From positions 3,557 to 67,556 of the forward strand of contig CAVBPX010000005.1 of NCBI GenBank assembly GCA_963597395.1: a DNA stretch of 64,000 nt, in the 5' to 3' direction. Under the pieces are notes generated by a model. That model made no database searches and was not told where the DNA came from. It saw nothing but the letters and a program-made list of their open reading frames with translations. Below are positions 43,839-52,323 of this stretch, piece by piece (position 1 is the stretch's first letter; each line of letters opens with the position of its first letter). The stretch is from Hallerella sp963597395. GTDB lineage: Bacteria; Fibrobacterota; Fibrobacteria; Fibrobacterales; Fibrobacteraceae. The translations under genes were made by a program, and so were the position numbers.

Positions 43839-45134
43839 TTACCATCCTTGCGTTTGTTGAGAATTCTGCTTTTGGCGTTCCGGGGAATACCAGGACCACG
43901 TCGGGGACGTGTTTTCGCCGCTGTTCGTAATGCGCGTTACGTTCGAACCGTCCTTGCGCATAATGTAAATCTGCTTGGAGCCGGAGCGGTCGCTCGAAAA
44001 GGCGATGAGCATTCCGTCCGGGGACCACGTCGGATGCTCGTTGTTTCCGGCGTTGCTCGTGAGCTGCACAATGTCCGAGCCGTCGATGGCACACGTGTAA
44101 ATGTTCATTTTGCCGTTATCCATCGAAGTATAGACGATTCGGTCGCCCGCGGGAGACCAGGAGGCGCGCTCGTTGTAGTTTCCCATAAACGTCACGCGCC
44201 GAATATCGCTAGCGTCCTTCGCCATCACGTAAATTTGCGGACTTCCGCCGCGGTCGCTCGTATAGAGGATTTCGGACCCGAAAGGACTCCAGGAAGGACT
44301 CACCTGCGAGGCCCTTCCAAAAAGCAGCTTTCGGCTTTTCCCGGTCTGCGGATCGCCGAGGTAGAGCGTCGTGCGGTTTTCGTGGATGGACGCAAACAGG
44401 AGTTCACCCGTCTTCGGATTCACCGCCGGGCTAAAGGTTTGGGACCTGTCGGGAAAGAGCCTTCTTTCCACACTCGAATACAGCTCCCGCAAAAAGAGCT
44501 GCGCCTTGCCGTTCCGGAAGCTCACATAGACGATTCCGTCGTTGTCCTTCGTCCACGCGGGCATCGTATTGATTGTGGAATCGAACGTCAGCTGCTTGCG
44601 ATTGTAGCCGTCGTAGTCCGCGACGACGATCTGCTTTTTGCCGTCAATTTTCGAGACCCAGGCAATTTGCGTCGAAGCGACACCGTATTCGCCCCAAAGG
44701 TTCTTGATGACCTTATCGACAAAATCGTGCAGGGCCCGCCGAACGTCCTTTTGCAGCACCTTGTAGGACTCGCCGAGAATCAGATCCTTTGTCTGCGTCG
44801 CATACAGGTAGCACGAAAGCTTCACGTTCGGACCGGGAACGTCCTCGAGCTTCCCCGTCATGTAAAACTTGGCACCTGCGCGAACAAACGTGAGCATCTT
44901 GAACTTTTCGCTTTCCACCACCGAGAACCTTCCGGAAAGTTCCAGATCGCGCTTCAGAACCTCTTCCGGACTTGCGGAAAGGGCCTCGAACTTTTCGGTT
45001 TGCTCAAACGGAACAAGTCCGATGGGCATCGTATTTTCGACCGCAATTCCCACATCGACGGAAATGGTGTCGATGACGGCAAAGGAACCGGCAAAGGCAA
45101 AAAGAATGGCAAGGCAAATCGTTCGAAAGTTCAT
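43839..45134 (-). CDS. tolB: Tol-Pal translocation protein TolB
   Basis: Periplasmic TolB (431 aa): signal peptide, an N-terminal alpha/beta domain, then a six-bladed propeller with repeats such as SPSWSPFGSEILYTSDRGG, ASWSPAGDRIVYTS and PTWSPDGMLIAFSSDRSG. It works with Pal and the TolQRA motor. Two adjacent ATGs occur (45137 and 45134). The second is preferred because TATTAT (45142-45147) lies exactly 7 nt from it and no RBS is present, implying an internal leaderless promoter besides the upstream operon transcript. Confidence 0.94.
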   Translation of the reverse strand: MNFRTICLAILFAFAGSFAVIDTISVDVGIAVENTMPIGLVPFEQTEKFEALSASPEEVLKRDLELSGRFSVVESEKFKMLTFVRAGAKFYMTGKLEDVPGPNVKLSCYLYATQTKDLILGESYKVLQKDVRRALHDFVDKVIKNLWGEYGVASTQIAWVSKIDGKKQIVVADYDGYNRKQLTFDSTINTMPAWTKDNDGIVYVSFRNGKAQLFLRELYSSVERRLFPDRSQTFSPAVNPKTGELLFASIHENRTTLYLGDPQTGKSRKLLFGRASQVSPSWSPFGSEILYTSDRGGSPQIYVMAKDASDIRRVTFMGNYNERASWSPAGDRIVYTSMDNGKMNIYTCAIDGSDIVQLTSNAGNNEHPTWSPDGMLIAFSSDRSGSKQIYIMRKDGSNVTRITNSGENTSPTWSWYSPERQKQNSQQTQGW

Positions 45135-45141
45135 CATGGCA

Positions 45142-45147
45142 ATAATA
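45142..45147 (-). promoter_or_regulatory. Start-proximal -10 hexamer (TATTAT) of tolB
   Basis: TATTAT on the minus strand, 7 nt from the second of two tandem ATGs, in the only sizeable gap of the tol cluster before tolB. Confidence 0.45.
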
Positions 45148-45173
45148 CAAAGTTTTGATTTTAAAAGGCTGCG

Positions 45174-45938
45174 CTAGTTCGGCGTAAAGTTGAAATTGAG
45201 GGAAAGCGCCGGGGCGCGGTAGTTCGGCGGAAGCTCCGGGAGCTTCGAAACCTTGACGGCCCGCACCGAAAGATGGTCCCACGTCTTGTTTCCCGAGGAG
45301 CGCTTGAGCGAAATATCCGTAATCGTTCCGAACCTGTCAACCGTAAACTGCACGGACGTCTTCGTCGTCTTCGCCACGTGAAGGCCCGACGGCGGGTTGA
45401 AGTTTTGCATAATAATTTGTTTGAGGCGTTCGAGGTAAACCTGCATCAGCGGGTCCATATCGACGTATCCCACGGGATTTAAACCGGATTCCTCGACGAT
45501 TCCCTCCGGAAGATCCATGTCGTCGGGAAGGTCCATGGCATCGTCGTCCTCGACAGGTTCCTCGGGAGCGGCCTCCACGGGTTCTTCCTTCGGGGCGGGA
45601 GGTTCCTCCTTCGCAATCTTCGGCTCCGGCGGAAGCTCCTTTTTGACCTCGGGCTTCGGCTTGGGCTCTTCCTTCTTCGGCGCGGGCTTTTCTTCCGGAG
45701 GCTTCGGCGGAGTCCTGCGGACGCGCTTGGGAGCGACCCTTTGCGGTTTTTGCACCTGGACGAGTTCAAAGACCTTGACGGGTTCCGGTTCGCGTTCAAA
45801 ACGGATTTGGTCAAAGGCTACGAGGGCTCCGATTACAATCAGATGAAACGCGATGGACACGGCGAGAATAACGGGAATCTTGCCATTCCATCCGCTTTGG
45901 AAAAACGGGGAAACTTTCTCTTTTTCCTTGTTCTCCAT
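45174..45938 (-). CDS. tolA: TolA/TonB-like energy-transducing protein
   Basis: Inner-membrane anchored periplasm-spanning protein (254 aa). One N-terminal helix (about residues 22-42), a long Pro/Glu/Lys stretch (about 60-135), an Asp-rich stretch, then a TonB-type C-terminal domain (about 170-254: LKQIIMQNFNPPSG, VQFTVDRFGTITDISLKRSSG). By position between tolR and tolB it should serve as TolA, although its C-terminal domain looks more TonB-like. It starts 2 bases after the tolR stop. Confidence 0.85.
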   Translation of the reverse strand: MENKEKEKVSPFFQSGWNGKIPVILAVSIAFHLIVIGALVAFDQIRFEREPEPVKVFELVQVQKPQRVAPKRVRRTPPKPPEEKPAPKKEEPKPKPEVKKELPPEPKIAKEEPPAPKEEPVEAAPEEPVEDDDAMDLPDDMDLPEGIVEESGLNPVGYVDMDPLMQVYLERLKQIIMQNFNPPSGLHVAKTTKTSVQFTVDRFGTITDISLKRSSGNKTWDHLSVRAVKVSKLPELPPNYRAPALSLNFNFTPN

Positions 45939-45940
45939 AC

Positions 45941-46342
45941 CTACTTTTTATCGTCTCCGGGAAGAGTCAAAAAACCGAGCTTGGTGACGCCCGCATTTTG
46001 TACAAACGAAACGACCTTCATCACGTGACCGTAATCCACGGAGGAATCGGCATTGATGACCACCGCCATGTTGCCGTCCCACAGGGACTTGAAAACGCTC
46101 TGAAAATCCTTCGGATTCACCTTCATGTCGGCGATATAGACTTCGGCCTGTTTGTTGATGGAAACCTTCAGAAGCTTTTCCTGCTCCATCGTCGGCGCTT
46201 CGGCCTTCGGCAGGTCCACCTTGATGCCCTGGCTCATAAGAGGCGCGGAAATCATGAACACAATGAGAATCGAGAACACGACGTCAATCATGTTCGTGAG
46301 ATTCATTTCCTGGTTAATCGTCTTGCTGCGACTGCGCTTCAC
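45941..46342 (-). CDS. tolR: ExbD/TolR family motor protein
   Basis: Inner-membrane stator component (133 aa) with one N-terminal helix carrying the essential Asp (NMIDVVFSILIVFM) and a periplasmic domain. Works with the ExbB/TolQ protein encoded 8 bases upstream to use proton motive force. Family membership is certain; the TolR name follows from the tolB-pal context. Confidence 0.92.
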   Translation of the reverse strand: MKRSRSKTINQEMNLTNMIDVVFSILIVFMISAPLMSQGIKVDLPKAEAPTMEQEKLLKVSINKQAEVYIADMKVNPKDFQSVFKSLWDGNMAVVINADSSVDYGHVMKVVSFVQNAGVTKLGFLTLPGDDKK

Positions 46343-46350
46343 GGTTCCCC

Positions 46351-47040
46351 CTAGCCCGCGACTTCTTCGAGAGCGAGCAGGTCGCCGCGCTTGAAGAGGC
46401 TGAGCATCCGGCTTCCGAAGTTGTAGTAGGCAATCTCGTTTTCGCCGGTCCGGGAAACAAAAATATTGTAGGCGGCGGAGGCGGGAATCGCAACGAGAAG
46501 GCCCGCGACGGTCGTAATGAGCGCCATGGCGATACCCGGAGCCACAACGGTCAGGTCCGCGGATCCGTGCCTTCCGATTTCAAAAAAGGCGACCATGATT
46601 CCCCAGACCGTTCCGAGGAGTCCAAAGAACGGGGCGAGGTTTGCGCACATGCCGAGAAAGTTCACGTGGCGGTTTTCACCGAGCCGAATGCCCTCGATGG
46701 AACGCTGGATGGTGTCTTCGAGCAAGGACGCGCGGTGCTGAATGGAGTCATAGCTCACAAAGTTGCTGAACTTGGAAGCCTCGATAAGCACTTCGCCCGT
46801 AAGGTTCTTGAGCGCGCTTTCGCCGCTCGAATCGCACAGGTCCTTTAAGTCCACAAAGCGTTCGATCTTTTCGAACTTGTGAAAGAATTGCGCGTTGGCG
46901 CGCTGGTTCTTGCGGAAGAACACGAGCTTGACAATGATGATGCCCCAGCAAAAAAGCGACATAAACGCCAAAATACCGAGGATAATCATCGTCGCGACGT
47001 CGGAATCCCGAAGCATCTGAATGACGGGCATATCGAGCAT
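46351..47040 (-). CDS. tolQ: MotA/TolQ/ExbB family proton channel
   Basis: Inner-membrane protein (230 aa) with three hydrophobic segments (about residues 17-37, 135-160, 170-195) and the family core FFGLLGTVWGIMVAF. It forms the proton channel with TolR. ATG 47040 follows GGGAGG. An upstream TTG at 47070 in frame is less likely. It heads the minus-strand tol operon and is divergent from the gene at 47115. Confidence 0.92.
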   Translation of the reverse strand: MLDMPVIQMLRDSDVATMIILGILAFMSLFCWGIIIVKLVFFRKNQRANAQFFHKFEKIERFVDLKDLCDSSGESALKNLTGEVLIEASKFSNFVSYDSIQHRASLLEDTIQRSIEGIRLGENRHVNFLGMCANLAPFFGLLGTVWGIMVAFFEIGRHGSADLTVVAPGIAMALITTVAGLLVAIPASAAYNIFVSRTGENEIAYYNFGSRMLSLFKRGDLLALEEVAG

Positions 47041-47101
47041 GGAGCCTCCCAAAAAAAAGTCCTTTTTCAATGTAGAAAATTTGCCGCGACAAAAATGTTG
47101 T

Positions 47102-47107
47102 TAGATT
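47102..47107 (+). promoter_or_regulatory. Start-proximal -10 hexamer (TAGATT) of the CBM9-like gene
   Basis: TAGATT, 7 nt before ATG 47115, with no Shine-Dalgarno in between. Confidence 0.45.
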
Positions 47108-47114
47108 TCAAAAC

Positions 47115-47666
47115 ATGAAATTATCGCCCAATAAATGCTGGGGTTCCGAAGACTGCCCCCGGATTCCTTCCGTCATCTGCCATTTTTTCAAGGACGGGCA
47201 CTTTTTGCTTGTCCGCTTTCAGGTCGAGGAACCCGAGGAATGCTTTGCGGCAAACATCGGGCATGACGGAGGAAACGCCTGGGAGGACAGTTGCGTCGAA
47301 ATCTTTTTAAAAGCGCTCGACTCCGAATCCGAATACATCAATTTCGAGTTTACGAGCCGCGGATTCTGCTATGCGGCCCGCGGACGGGACAGGTTCCACC
47401 GCAAAGAATTTCTCCAGACGGAATACGTCCGCATTCTGCGCTCGGCAACGCCTCCGGTTTTCGAGGACGGAAAGGTCCGCTGGGAAATCAAAATTTCCAT
47501 TCCGGCGTTTCTCCTCGGCGCAAGGACGCTCGACGGTCTTGACCTCGTCGGAAACATCTACAAGTGCGCCGACAAGGCGCGCCATCCGCACTACCTCACC
47601 CGCTTCCCGATTACGACCGAAAGGCCCGACTTTCACCAGCCGAGATTCTTCCGCAAAATTCTGTAG
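47115..47666 (+). CDS. CBM9-like (DOMON-type) protein without signal peptide
   Basis: A 183-residue protein resembling the CBM9-like beta-sandwich domain: NAWEDSCVEIFLKALDSESEYINFEF, a Trp-Glu-x-x-x-x-x-I segment (VRWEIKISIPAFLLG) and a NIYKCADKARHPHYLT end are typical. In contrast to secreted sugar-binding CBM9s, no signal peptide is present, so the protein may act in the cytoplasm; ligand unknown. The start is probably leaderless. It is followed after 7 bases by the M23 peptidase gene. Confidence 0.75.
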   Translation: MKLSPNKCWGSEDCPRIPSVICHFFKDGHFLLVRFQVEEPEECFAANIGHDGGNAWEDSCVEIFLKALDSESEYINFEFTSRGFCYAARGRDRFHRKEFLQTEYVRILRSATPPVFEDGKVRWEIKISIPAFLLGARTLDGLDLVGNIYKCADKARHPHYLTRFPITTERPDFHQPRFFRKIL

Positions 47667-47673
47667 GCTTTTC

Positions 47674-49539
47674 GTGAAACGGTACGTTTCCAAAGTTTTC
47701 ATTTCGCTCCTCGGGCTTTCCGCCCTTCTCCTTGCCGAAACCGCGCCCTACATTCCGTTCGGAACGCCCGGCTACCTGACATCCTCCTTCGGCGAGAGCC
47801 GCGGAACGCGCTACCACGCGGGCGTCGATTTTTCGACCGAAATGCGCGAAGGATTCCCCTCGATAGCCCCGGAAGACGGCAAAATCTTGCAGGTAAAACT
47901 TTCGCCCTACGGCTATGGCAAGGTCGTCTATTTCCGCGGAAAAAGCGGAAGAACCTGGGTCTTTGCCCATCAAAGCGGATTTTCGAAACAGCTCGATTCG
48001 CTTGTGCGGCACGTGCAGAAGACCTCCCGAAAAAATGACGTATCCATTCAGAATCCCAAAATTCCGGAATTTCACAAGGGCGATACGATTGCGTTTACCG
48101 GAAGCTCGGGCATCGGAAATCCCCATTTGCATCTGGAACTTCGGCTGGGCGAAAAAATCGTAAACCCGTGCCGAAACGGGACGCTTTGCCTCGACACCCT
48201 GAACCCGTTAGTTCTCGGCGCGGCCGTTTTCAAAGGCGAATCCGTCGCGCTCACCGGCGAAGAAAGCCTCAATGCGGGTTGCCTCGAACTTCCGGAACCG
48301 GAAAATTCAAGGGACTCGATCCGCTTTGCATTTAAAATTGCGGACTACAGCCGGGAACCTCTCGAAAATCCGATGTCCGTCCGCCGCGTGACGCTCAAAA
48401 GAAACGGAAAAACGGTTGACGAAATCATCAAGGACACGCTTTCGTTTTCGAACATGATCCGCATCCGGGAAGAACTCCTGTGGGCGGAGGAAGCGGACAC
48501 CGCCGGAGACTGGCACTATTTGCCCAAAGGCTTTTTACACACAAACGAAGACACGCTCGTTTTCGAGACCGAGGACATGACGGGGAGAACCTCGCAAAGA
48601 ACGCTCCGCCTTGAAAAAAAGTGCGAAGGAAAGAAGCCCCCGATGCATGGAAAGTTCCAGTCGGCGGAAGTGTTCTCATTTTTGAGCCGAACGTGGATAG
48701 GGCTGGATCTTTGCCGGGAAGACTCCGCAAGCGCACGGTTCAAACTTTTTGAAAACGCGCGTCCGCTCACCGACCTGTGCGAAAGTTTTCCAAACGAGCC
48801 GACCCCCCTCGGAAAAATTTTTGAAAAATATCCGACGGCAACGCTCATCCGCATCGAAAGAAAGGACGGGACCGAGCTTCCGGTCGCCATCCAAAAAATT
48901 CCGGCGGACGCCCAAAACTTTTCGTGGGAAGTCAACCGGGAAATCTTCCCCGTTGCGGAAAAATTTTCGAAACTTGCACCCGTGCCGTGGACGCGGGCGC
49001 TCGCGGTAAAAGCCTTGCAAAACGACAACGTTTCCGCGCTCGAGTTTCACCCCAAGGGACTTCACTTTCTCGGCTCGTGGGAAGTCTCGTTTGAGAGGTC
49101 GCTTGCCCAAAGACCGCTCTACTACCTCGGCGAAACAAGCCGTCGATGGTTCTTTTTCAGCAAGCAGGATTCCGCAAACGGAAAGCGGACCGTTTCGATG
49201 AACGAATTGCGGGACATCGGATTCATCTCCGACACGACCGCTCCGGAAATAGGCGAAGTTCGCCTCGACAGCGCGGTCATCGCCGGAGAAATGCGGCCGG
49301 TGCTGCGGATTCCGCTCATCGAAAAGGAATCGGGCATCGCCAACGGGAACGCCATCCGCGCCAGTTCAAAAAGCAGCCCCTATATTTATGCGGAATACGA
49401 TTCCGAGCCGCGGGAAATCGTCATTTCCATAGGCGACTTGCCTCCAAGCGACCCGAACTTTTCGTTAAGCGTACGGGACGAAGCCGGCAACCGGAAAACC
49501 TTCAAGATTCCAAATCCGCGCGCAAGCGGCCCAAATTAA
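47674..49539 (+). CDS. M23 family metallopeptidase with long C-terminal region
   Basis: Exported peptidoglycan peptidase (621 aa). Signal peptide residues 1-21. The LytM/M23 domain covers about 28-170 with the zinc residues H48 and D52 (RYHAGVDF) and the later NPHLHLEL HxH motif; all ligands are present, so it should be active. The remaining ~440 residues are beta-rich and unassigned; a late DTTAPEIGEVRLDS and RDEAGNRKTF look Ig-like. The GTG start at 47674 gives the signal peptide; the RBS is weak. Co-directional with rnd. Confidence 0.85.
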   Translation: MKRYVSKVFISLLGLSALLLAETAPYIPFGTPGYLTSSFGESRGTRYHAGVDFSTEMREGFPSIAPEDGKILQVKLSPYGYGKVVYFRGKSGRTWVFAHQSGFSKQLDSLVRHVQKTSRKNDVSIQNPKIPEFHKGDTIAFTGSSGIGNPHLHLELRLGEKIVNPCRNGTLCLDTLNPLVLGAAVFKGESVALTGEESLNAGCLELPEPENSRDSIRFAFKIADYSREPLENPMSVRRVTLKRNGKTVDEIIKDTLSFSNMIRIREELLWAEEADTAGDWHYLPKGFLHTNEDTLVFETEDMTGRTSQRTLRLEKKCEGKKPPMHGKFQSAEVFSFLSRTWIGLDLCREDSASARFKLFENARPLTDLCESFPNEPTPLGKIFEKYPTATLIRIERKDGTELPVAIQKIPADAQNFSWEVNREIFPVAEKFSKLAPVPWTRALAVKALQNDNVSALEFHPKGLHFLGSWEVSFERSLAQRPLYYLGETSRRWFFFSKQDSANGKRTVSMNELRDIGFISDTTAPEIGEVRLDSAVIAGEMRPVLRIPLIEKESGIANGNAIRASSKSSPYIYAEYDSEPREIVISIGDLPPSDPNFSLSVRDEAGNRKTFKIPNPRASGPN

Positions 49540-49544
49540 GTTTT

Positions 49545-49550
49545 TAAATT
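49545..49550 (+). promoter_or_regulatory. Start-proximal -10 hexamer (TAAATT) of rnd
   Basis: TAAATT, 7 nt before ATG 49558, no Shine-Dalgarno. Confidence 0.4.
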
Positions 49551-49557
49551 TCAGCCG

Positions 49558-50691
49558 ATGGTAAACGATCCCTACATTCTCGTTTCCGACAAGGAATCCC
49601 TCGAAAATCTTCTTGAAGATCTCTCGCACTATGAAATTGCCGCGGTCGATACGGAAGCCGATTCCATGTATCACTATTCGGTGAGACTGTGCCTTGTCCA
49701 GATTACCATCGGGGAACATCACTATATCGTCGATCCGCTCGCTCCTTTCGACCTGAGCCCGATCTTTAAGACCCGGGCGATGAACAACCTCATTTTGCAC
49801 GGCGCGGACTACGACTTGCGCATGCTGTGGCACCGGTTCCGGTTTTCGCCGAAGCACGTTTTCGACACGATGCTCGCCGCCAAGTTTTTGGGGGAACCGG
49901 CCCTCGGGTATGCGAGCCTCGTCCAAAAATATTTTGGCGTAACGCTTCCCAAGGACAATCAAAAGTCCGACTGGACTGTTCGGCCGCTTCCGACGGACAT
50001 GTGCGAATACGCCATTCACGATACTTTCTATCTGCACGAACTGTGCGCCATCCTCGGCGAAAAGCTCAAAGCGGAGCACAAGTTCGGCTGGCTCATCGAA
50101 ACGTGCGACGACCTCATCGAAAAGGCGAAGTTCGAAAAGACCGAGGATCCGGAACGTTGGCGCATCCAGGGTTCATTTCGCCTGCAGCCCAAATCGCTCA
50201 ACATTTTAAAAAACGTCTGGAACTGGCGCGAACGCGAGGCCGAAAAACTCGACAGGCCGCCCTACAAGGTACTCGGAAACGAGCTGATGCTCGCCGTCGT
50301 ACGCTCGGCGACCTATTCTTTTCCGAATGTCCGCGAAGACTATCTTCCCAAGCTGCCGAGGAACTTTTCTGGAGAGCGGCGCGAAAGCTTTTTGAAAATG
50401 CTCCAGGGCGCCATGGAAATTCCCGAATCGGAGTGGCCCGAGGAAAATCACCGGAAAACGCCTCCGACAGTCATTCCCGACGGAGAACTGATTGATGCGC
50501 TCAAGGAATGGCGCAACGAACGCGCCGAGGAACTCCACTTTGACTGTGCCATGCTTGCCAACAGGACGCAGCTCATCGCCCTCGCCTCCCCATTCGGAAG
50601 CACGTGGAACGAACGCTACGACGCGGCACACCTTCTAAGCTGGCAGCGCTCCGTGTGGAACGACATTCTTTATCAAAAACTAAGCCATTGA
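49558..50691 (+). CDS. rnd: Ribonuclease D
   Basis: 3'-5' exoribonuclease for tRNA and small-RNA maturation (377 aa). DEDDy motifs: AAVDTEADSMYHYSVRLCLVQ (Exo I), NLILHGADYDLRML (Exo II) and YAIHDTFYLHEL (Exo III, with Tyr four residues after Asp). An HRDC domain follows (about 205-280, LNILKNVWNWREREAEKLDRPP). No RBS is visible, consistent with a leaderless start. It may lead the tat operon, whose first gene begins 7 bases later. Confidence 0.92.
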   Translation: MVNDPYILVSDKESLENLLEDLSHYEIAAVDTEADSMYHYSVRLCLVQITIGEHHYIVDPLAPFDLSPIFKTRAMNNLILHGADYDLRMLWHRFRFSPKHVFDTMLAAKFLGEPALGYASLVQKYFGVTLPKDNQKSDWTVRPLPTDMCEYAIHDTFYLHELCAILGEKLKAEHKFGWLIETCDDLIEKAKFEKTEDPERWRIQGSFRLQPKSLNILKNVWNWREREAEKLDRPPYKVLGNELMLAVVRSATYSFPNVREDYLPKLPRNFSGERRESFLKMLQGAMEIPESEWPEENHRKTPPTVIPDGELIDALKEWRNERAEELHFDCAMLANRTQLIALASPFGSTWNERYDAAHLLSWQRSVWNDILYQKLSH

Positions 50692-50698
50692 GGTCTCT

Positions 50699-50890
50699 AT
50701 GGGAAACATCGGCATTTCCGAACTTCTCCTTCTGGTTTTTCTGGTTCTGCTCCTGTTCGGTGCCCGGCGCATTCCGGATTTGGGAGCGGCCATCGGCAAG
50801 GCCCTGAGGGAATTTCGCAAGGCAAATAACGGCGAATCTCCGGACGAAAAATCCGCCTCCGAAAAAAAGGATTCCGAGGACACGCACTAG
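50699..50890 (+). CDS. tatA: Sec-independent translocase component TatA
   Basis: 63-residue TatA/E protein: short N-terminus, a transmembrane helix (ISELLLLVFLVLLLFGARRIPDL, about residues 6-22, with the FGxxxxPxL hinge) and an amphipathic helix with GKALREFRK, then a charged tail. TatA forms the pore in twin-arginine export. RBS AGG before ATG. It is followed by tatC. Confidence 0.95.
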   Translation: MGNIGISELLLLVFLVLLLFGARRIPDLGAAIGKALREFRKANNGESPDEKSASEKKDSEDTH

Positions 50891-50902
50891 GTTCAAGGGC
50901 GA

Positions 50903-51598
50903 ATGGAAATTTCCGGACATTTTAGAGAACTTCGGGCGAGAATCCTTCTTTGCCTCGCCTTTTTTATCACATTCTCCGGACTGGCCTTTTACCTTTCGCC
51001 GGAGCTCTGGAAGTTCGCCATGATGCCGCTCAGGACGGCGGGCCTTGTGACACTTGCCAATCTCGCGCCCGCCGAGGGAATTTCGGCGAGCCTTTTCCTC
51101 GCGATGATTTTCGGAGCGCTCGTTTCGTCGCCCCTTTTTCTTTACCACGCCTATGCGTTTTGCGCACCGGCCTTTCCCGACTTTCAAAAAAAGGTTCTCA
51201 TCGGATTCGTGTGCGCGTCCTGTGCGCTTTTTTACGCCGGAGCGGCCTTCGCCTTCTTTCTCGCCATTCCAACGCTTTTCGGGTTTCTTGCAAGCTATGC
51301 GGACTTTGCCGTCAAGCTCTGGTCGCTTGAATCCTATACGGCCTTTCTTTTCCGGTTCGAGATTTTGTTCGCGCTTGTATTCCAGCTTCCCGTTGCCTTT
51401 GCGTTTCTCGCCCGGACGGGGATAGCCGGGAAGGATTTTCCCCTTCGCCATGTCCGACTGGTCATTTTTCTCGCCGCGCTTTTTTCCGCAATCGTTACGC
51501 CGCCCGATCTGCTTTCCCTCTTCTGGATGGCCATTCCGATCCTCGTTCTCTACGGCATCGGAATCGTCGCCTACCGCATCGCCTGGAGGCATCAATGA
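50903..51598 (+). CDS. tatC: Sec-independent translocase component TatC
   Basis: Polytopic receptor of the Tat system (231 aa), six predicted helices. HFRELRARI at the N-terminus corresponds to the conserved HLxELRxR; FLFRFEILFALVFQLP carries the essential Glu region; IVTPPDLLS and MAIPILVLY are family hallmarks. The start is ATG at 50903 after a GGGCG-type weak RBS. Its TGA overlaps the ATG of the TatB fusion (ATGA). Confidence 0.95.
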   Translation: MEISGHFRELRARILLCLAFFITFSGLAFYLSPELWKFAMMPLRTAGLVTLANLAPAEGISASLFLAMIFGALVSSPLFLYHAYAFCAPAFPDFQKKVLIGFVCASCALFYAGAAFAFFLAIPTLFGFLASYADFAVKLWSLESYTAFLFRFEILFALVFQLPVAFAFLARTGIAGKDFPLRHVRLVIFLAALFSAIVTPPDLLSLFWMAIPILVLYGIGIVAYRIAWRHQ

Positions 51599-52323
51599 CC
51601 GCGGAAATAGGTTTTTCGGAGCTTTGCCTTCTCATTATCCTAGCGCTAGTCCTCGTCTCGCCCAAGGATATCGGAAGCGCCTTTGCCGCCTTTAAAAAGT
51701 TCAAGGGAAAACTTTACCGGCTAAAGTTCAATTTGGAAGACGAGCTGATGCAGACCGCAAAAAACGCCTCCGCAGACGAAAAGCCTTTTTCCCCGTCGGA
51801 CGAAAGCCTCTGGATAGTCCGGGCCATACGCTCCTTTTCGCTCTTTCGGTCGGCGGAAAAGGTCGCCGCCTTCTACCCGCTAAAAAACGAGCCGGACATC
51901 CGCCCGATCCTCGAAGAACTTGCGCGCGAACATCGGCTGCTTCTCCCCGTCACGCACGGAGAGGGCCACATGGACTTTGTCGAAATCGAAGACCTCGAAA
52001 AGGATTTGCACGAAGGACGCTTTCACGTAATGGAACCAAACAAAAGCCTCCCGACGTATTCCGGGAAAATTCCCCTTGCGCTAGTCCCCGGCACGGCGTT
52101 TTCACGCGACGGCGGAAGGCACGGACACGGCAAGGGCTATTACGACCGTTTTCTTTCAAGGCATCCCGAAACAGTCAAGTGCGGCGTCGCTTTCCGCGCA
52201 CAGGTTTCGGAAAAGCCGTTAGAACTTAAACCGCACGACGTTCCGATGGACTACATCGCAGCGCCCGGCACCCAAGAGAACAAGGAGACCCCGCATGTGG
52301 AAAAAGCAGCCGTTTCAACCTAG
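51595..52323 (+). CDS. TatB fused to 5-formyltetrahydrofolate cyclo-ligase
   Basis: One uninterrupted 242-residue frame. Residues 1-55 are a TatB-like module: IGFSELCLLIILALVLVSP is the TatB-type helix with hinge Pro, followed by an amphipathic basic helix. Residues about 85-225 are a 5-formyl-THF cyclo-ligase (MTHFS): MDF and MEP substrate segments, LALVPGTAFS, and the signature GRHGHGKGYYDRFL (174-187). The usual basic N-terminal helix of MTHFS is not recognisable; the Tat amphipathic helix lies in its place. Position after tatA-tatC supports a genuine TatB. The 3' end overlaps the next gene by 29 bases. The two domains have no known functional link. Confidence 0.85.
   Translation: MTAEIGFSELCLLIILALVLVSPKDIGSAFAAFKKFKGKLYRLKFNLEDELMQTAKNASADEKPFSPSDESLWIVRAIRSFSLFRSAEKVAAFYPLKNEPDIRPILEELAREHRLLLPVTHGEGHMDFVEIEDLEKDLHEGRFHVMEPNKSLPTYSGKIPLALVPGTAFSRDGGRHGHGKGYYDRFLSRHPETVKCGVAFRAQVSEKPLELKPHDVPMDYIAAPGTQENKETPHVEKAAVST

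Noticed and set aside
42286..43860. 524-aa frame antisense to cpoB and pal
   Set aside because: Codon-bias shadow; both sense genes have lipoprotein signals and family motifs.
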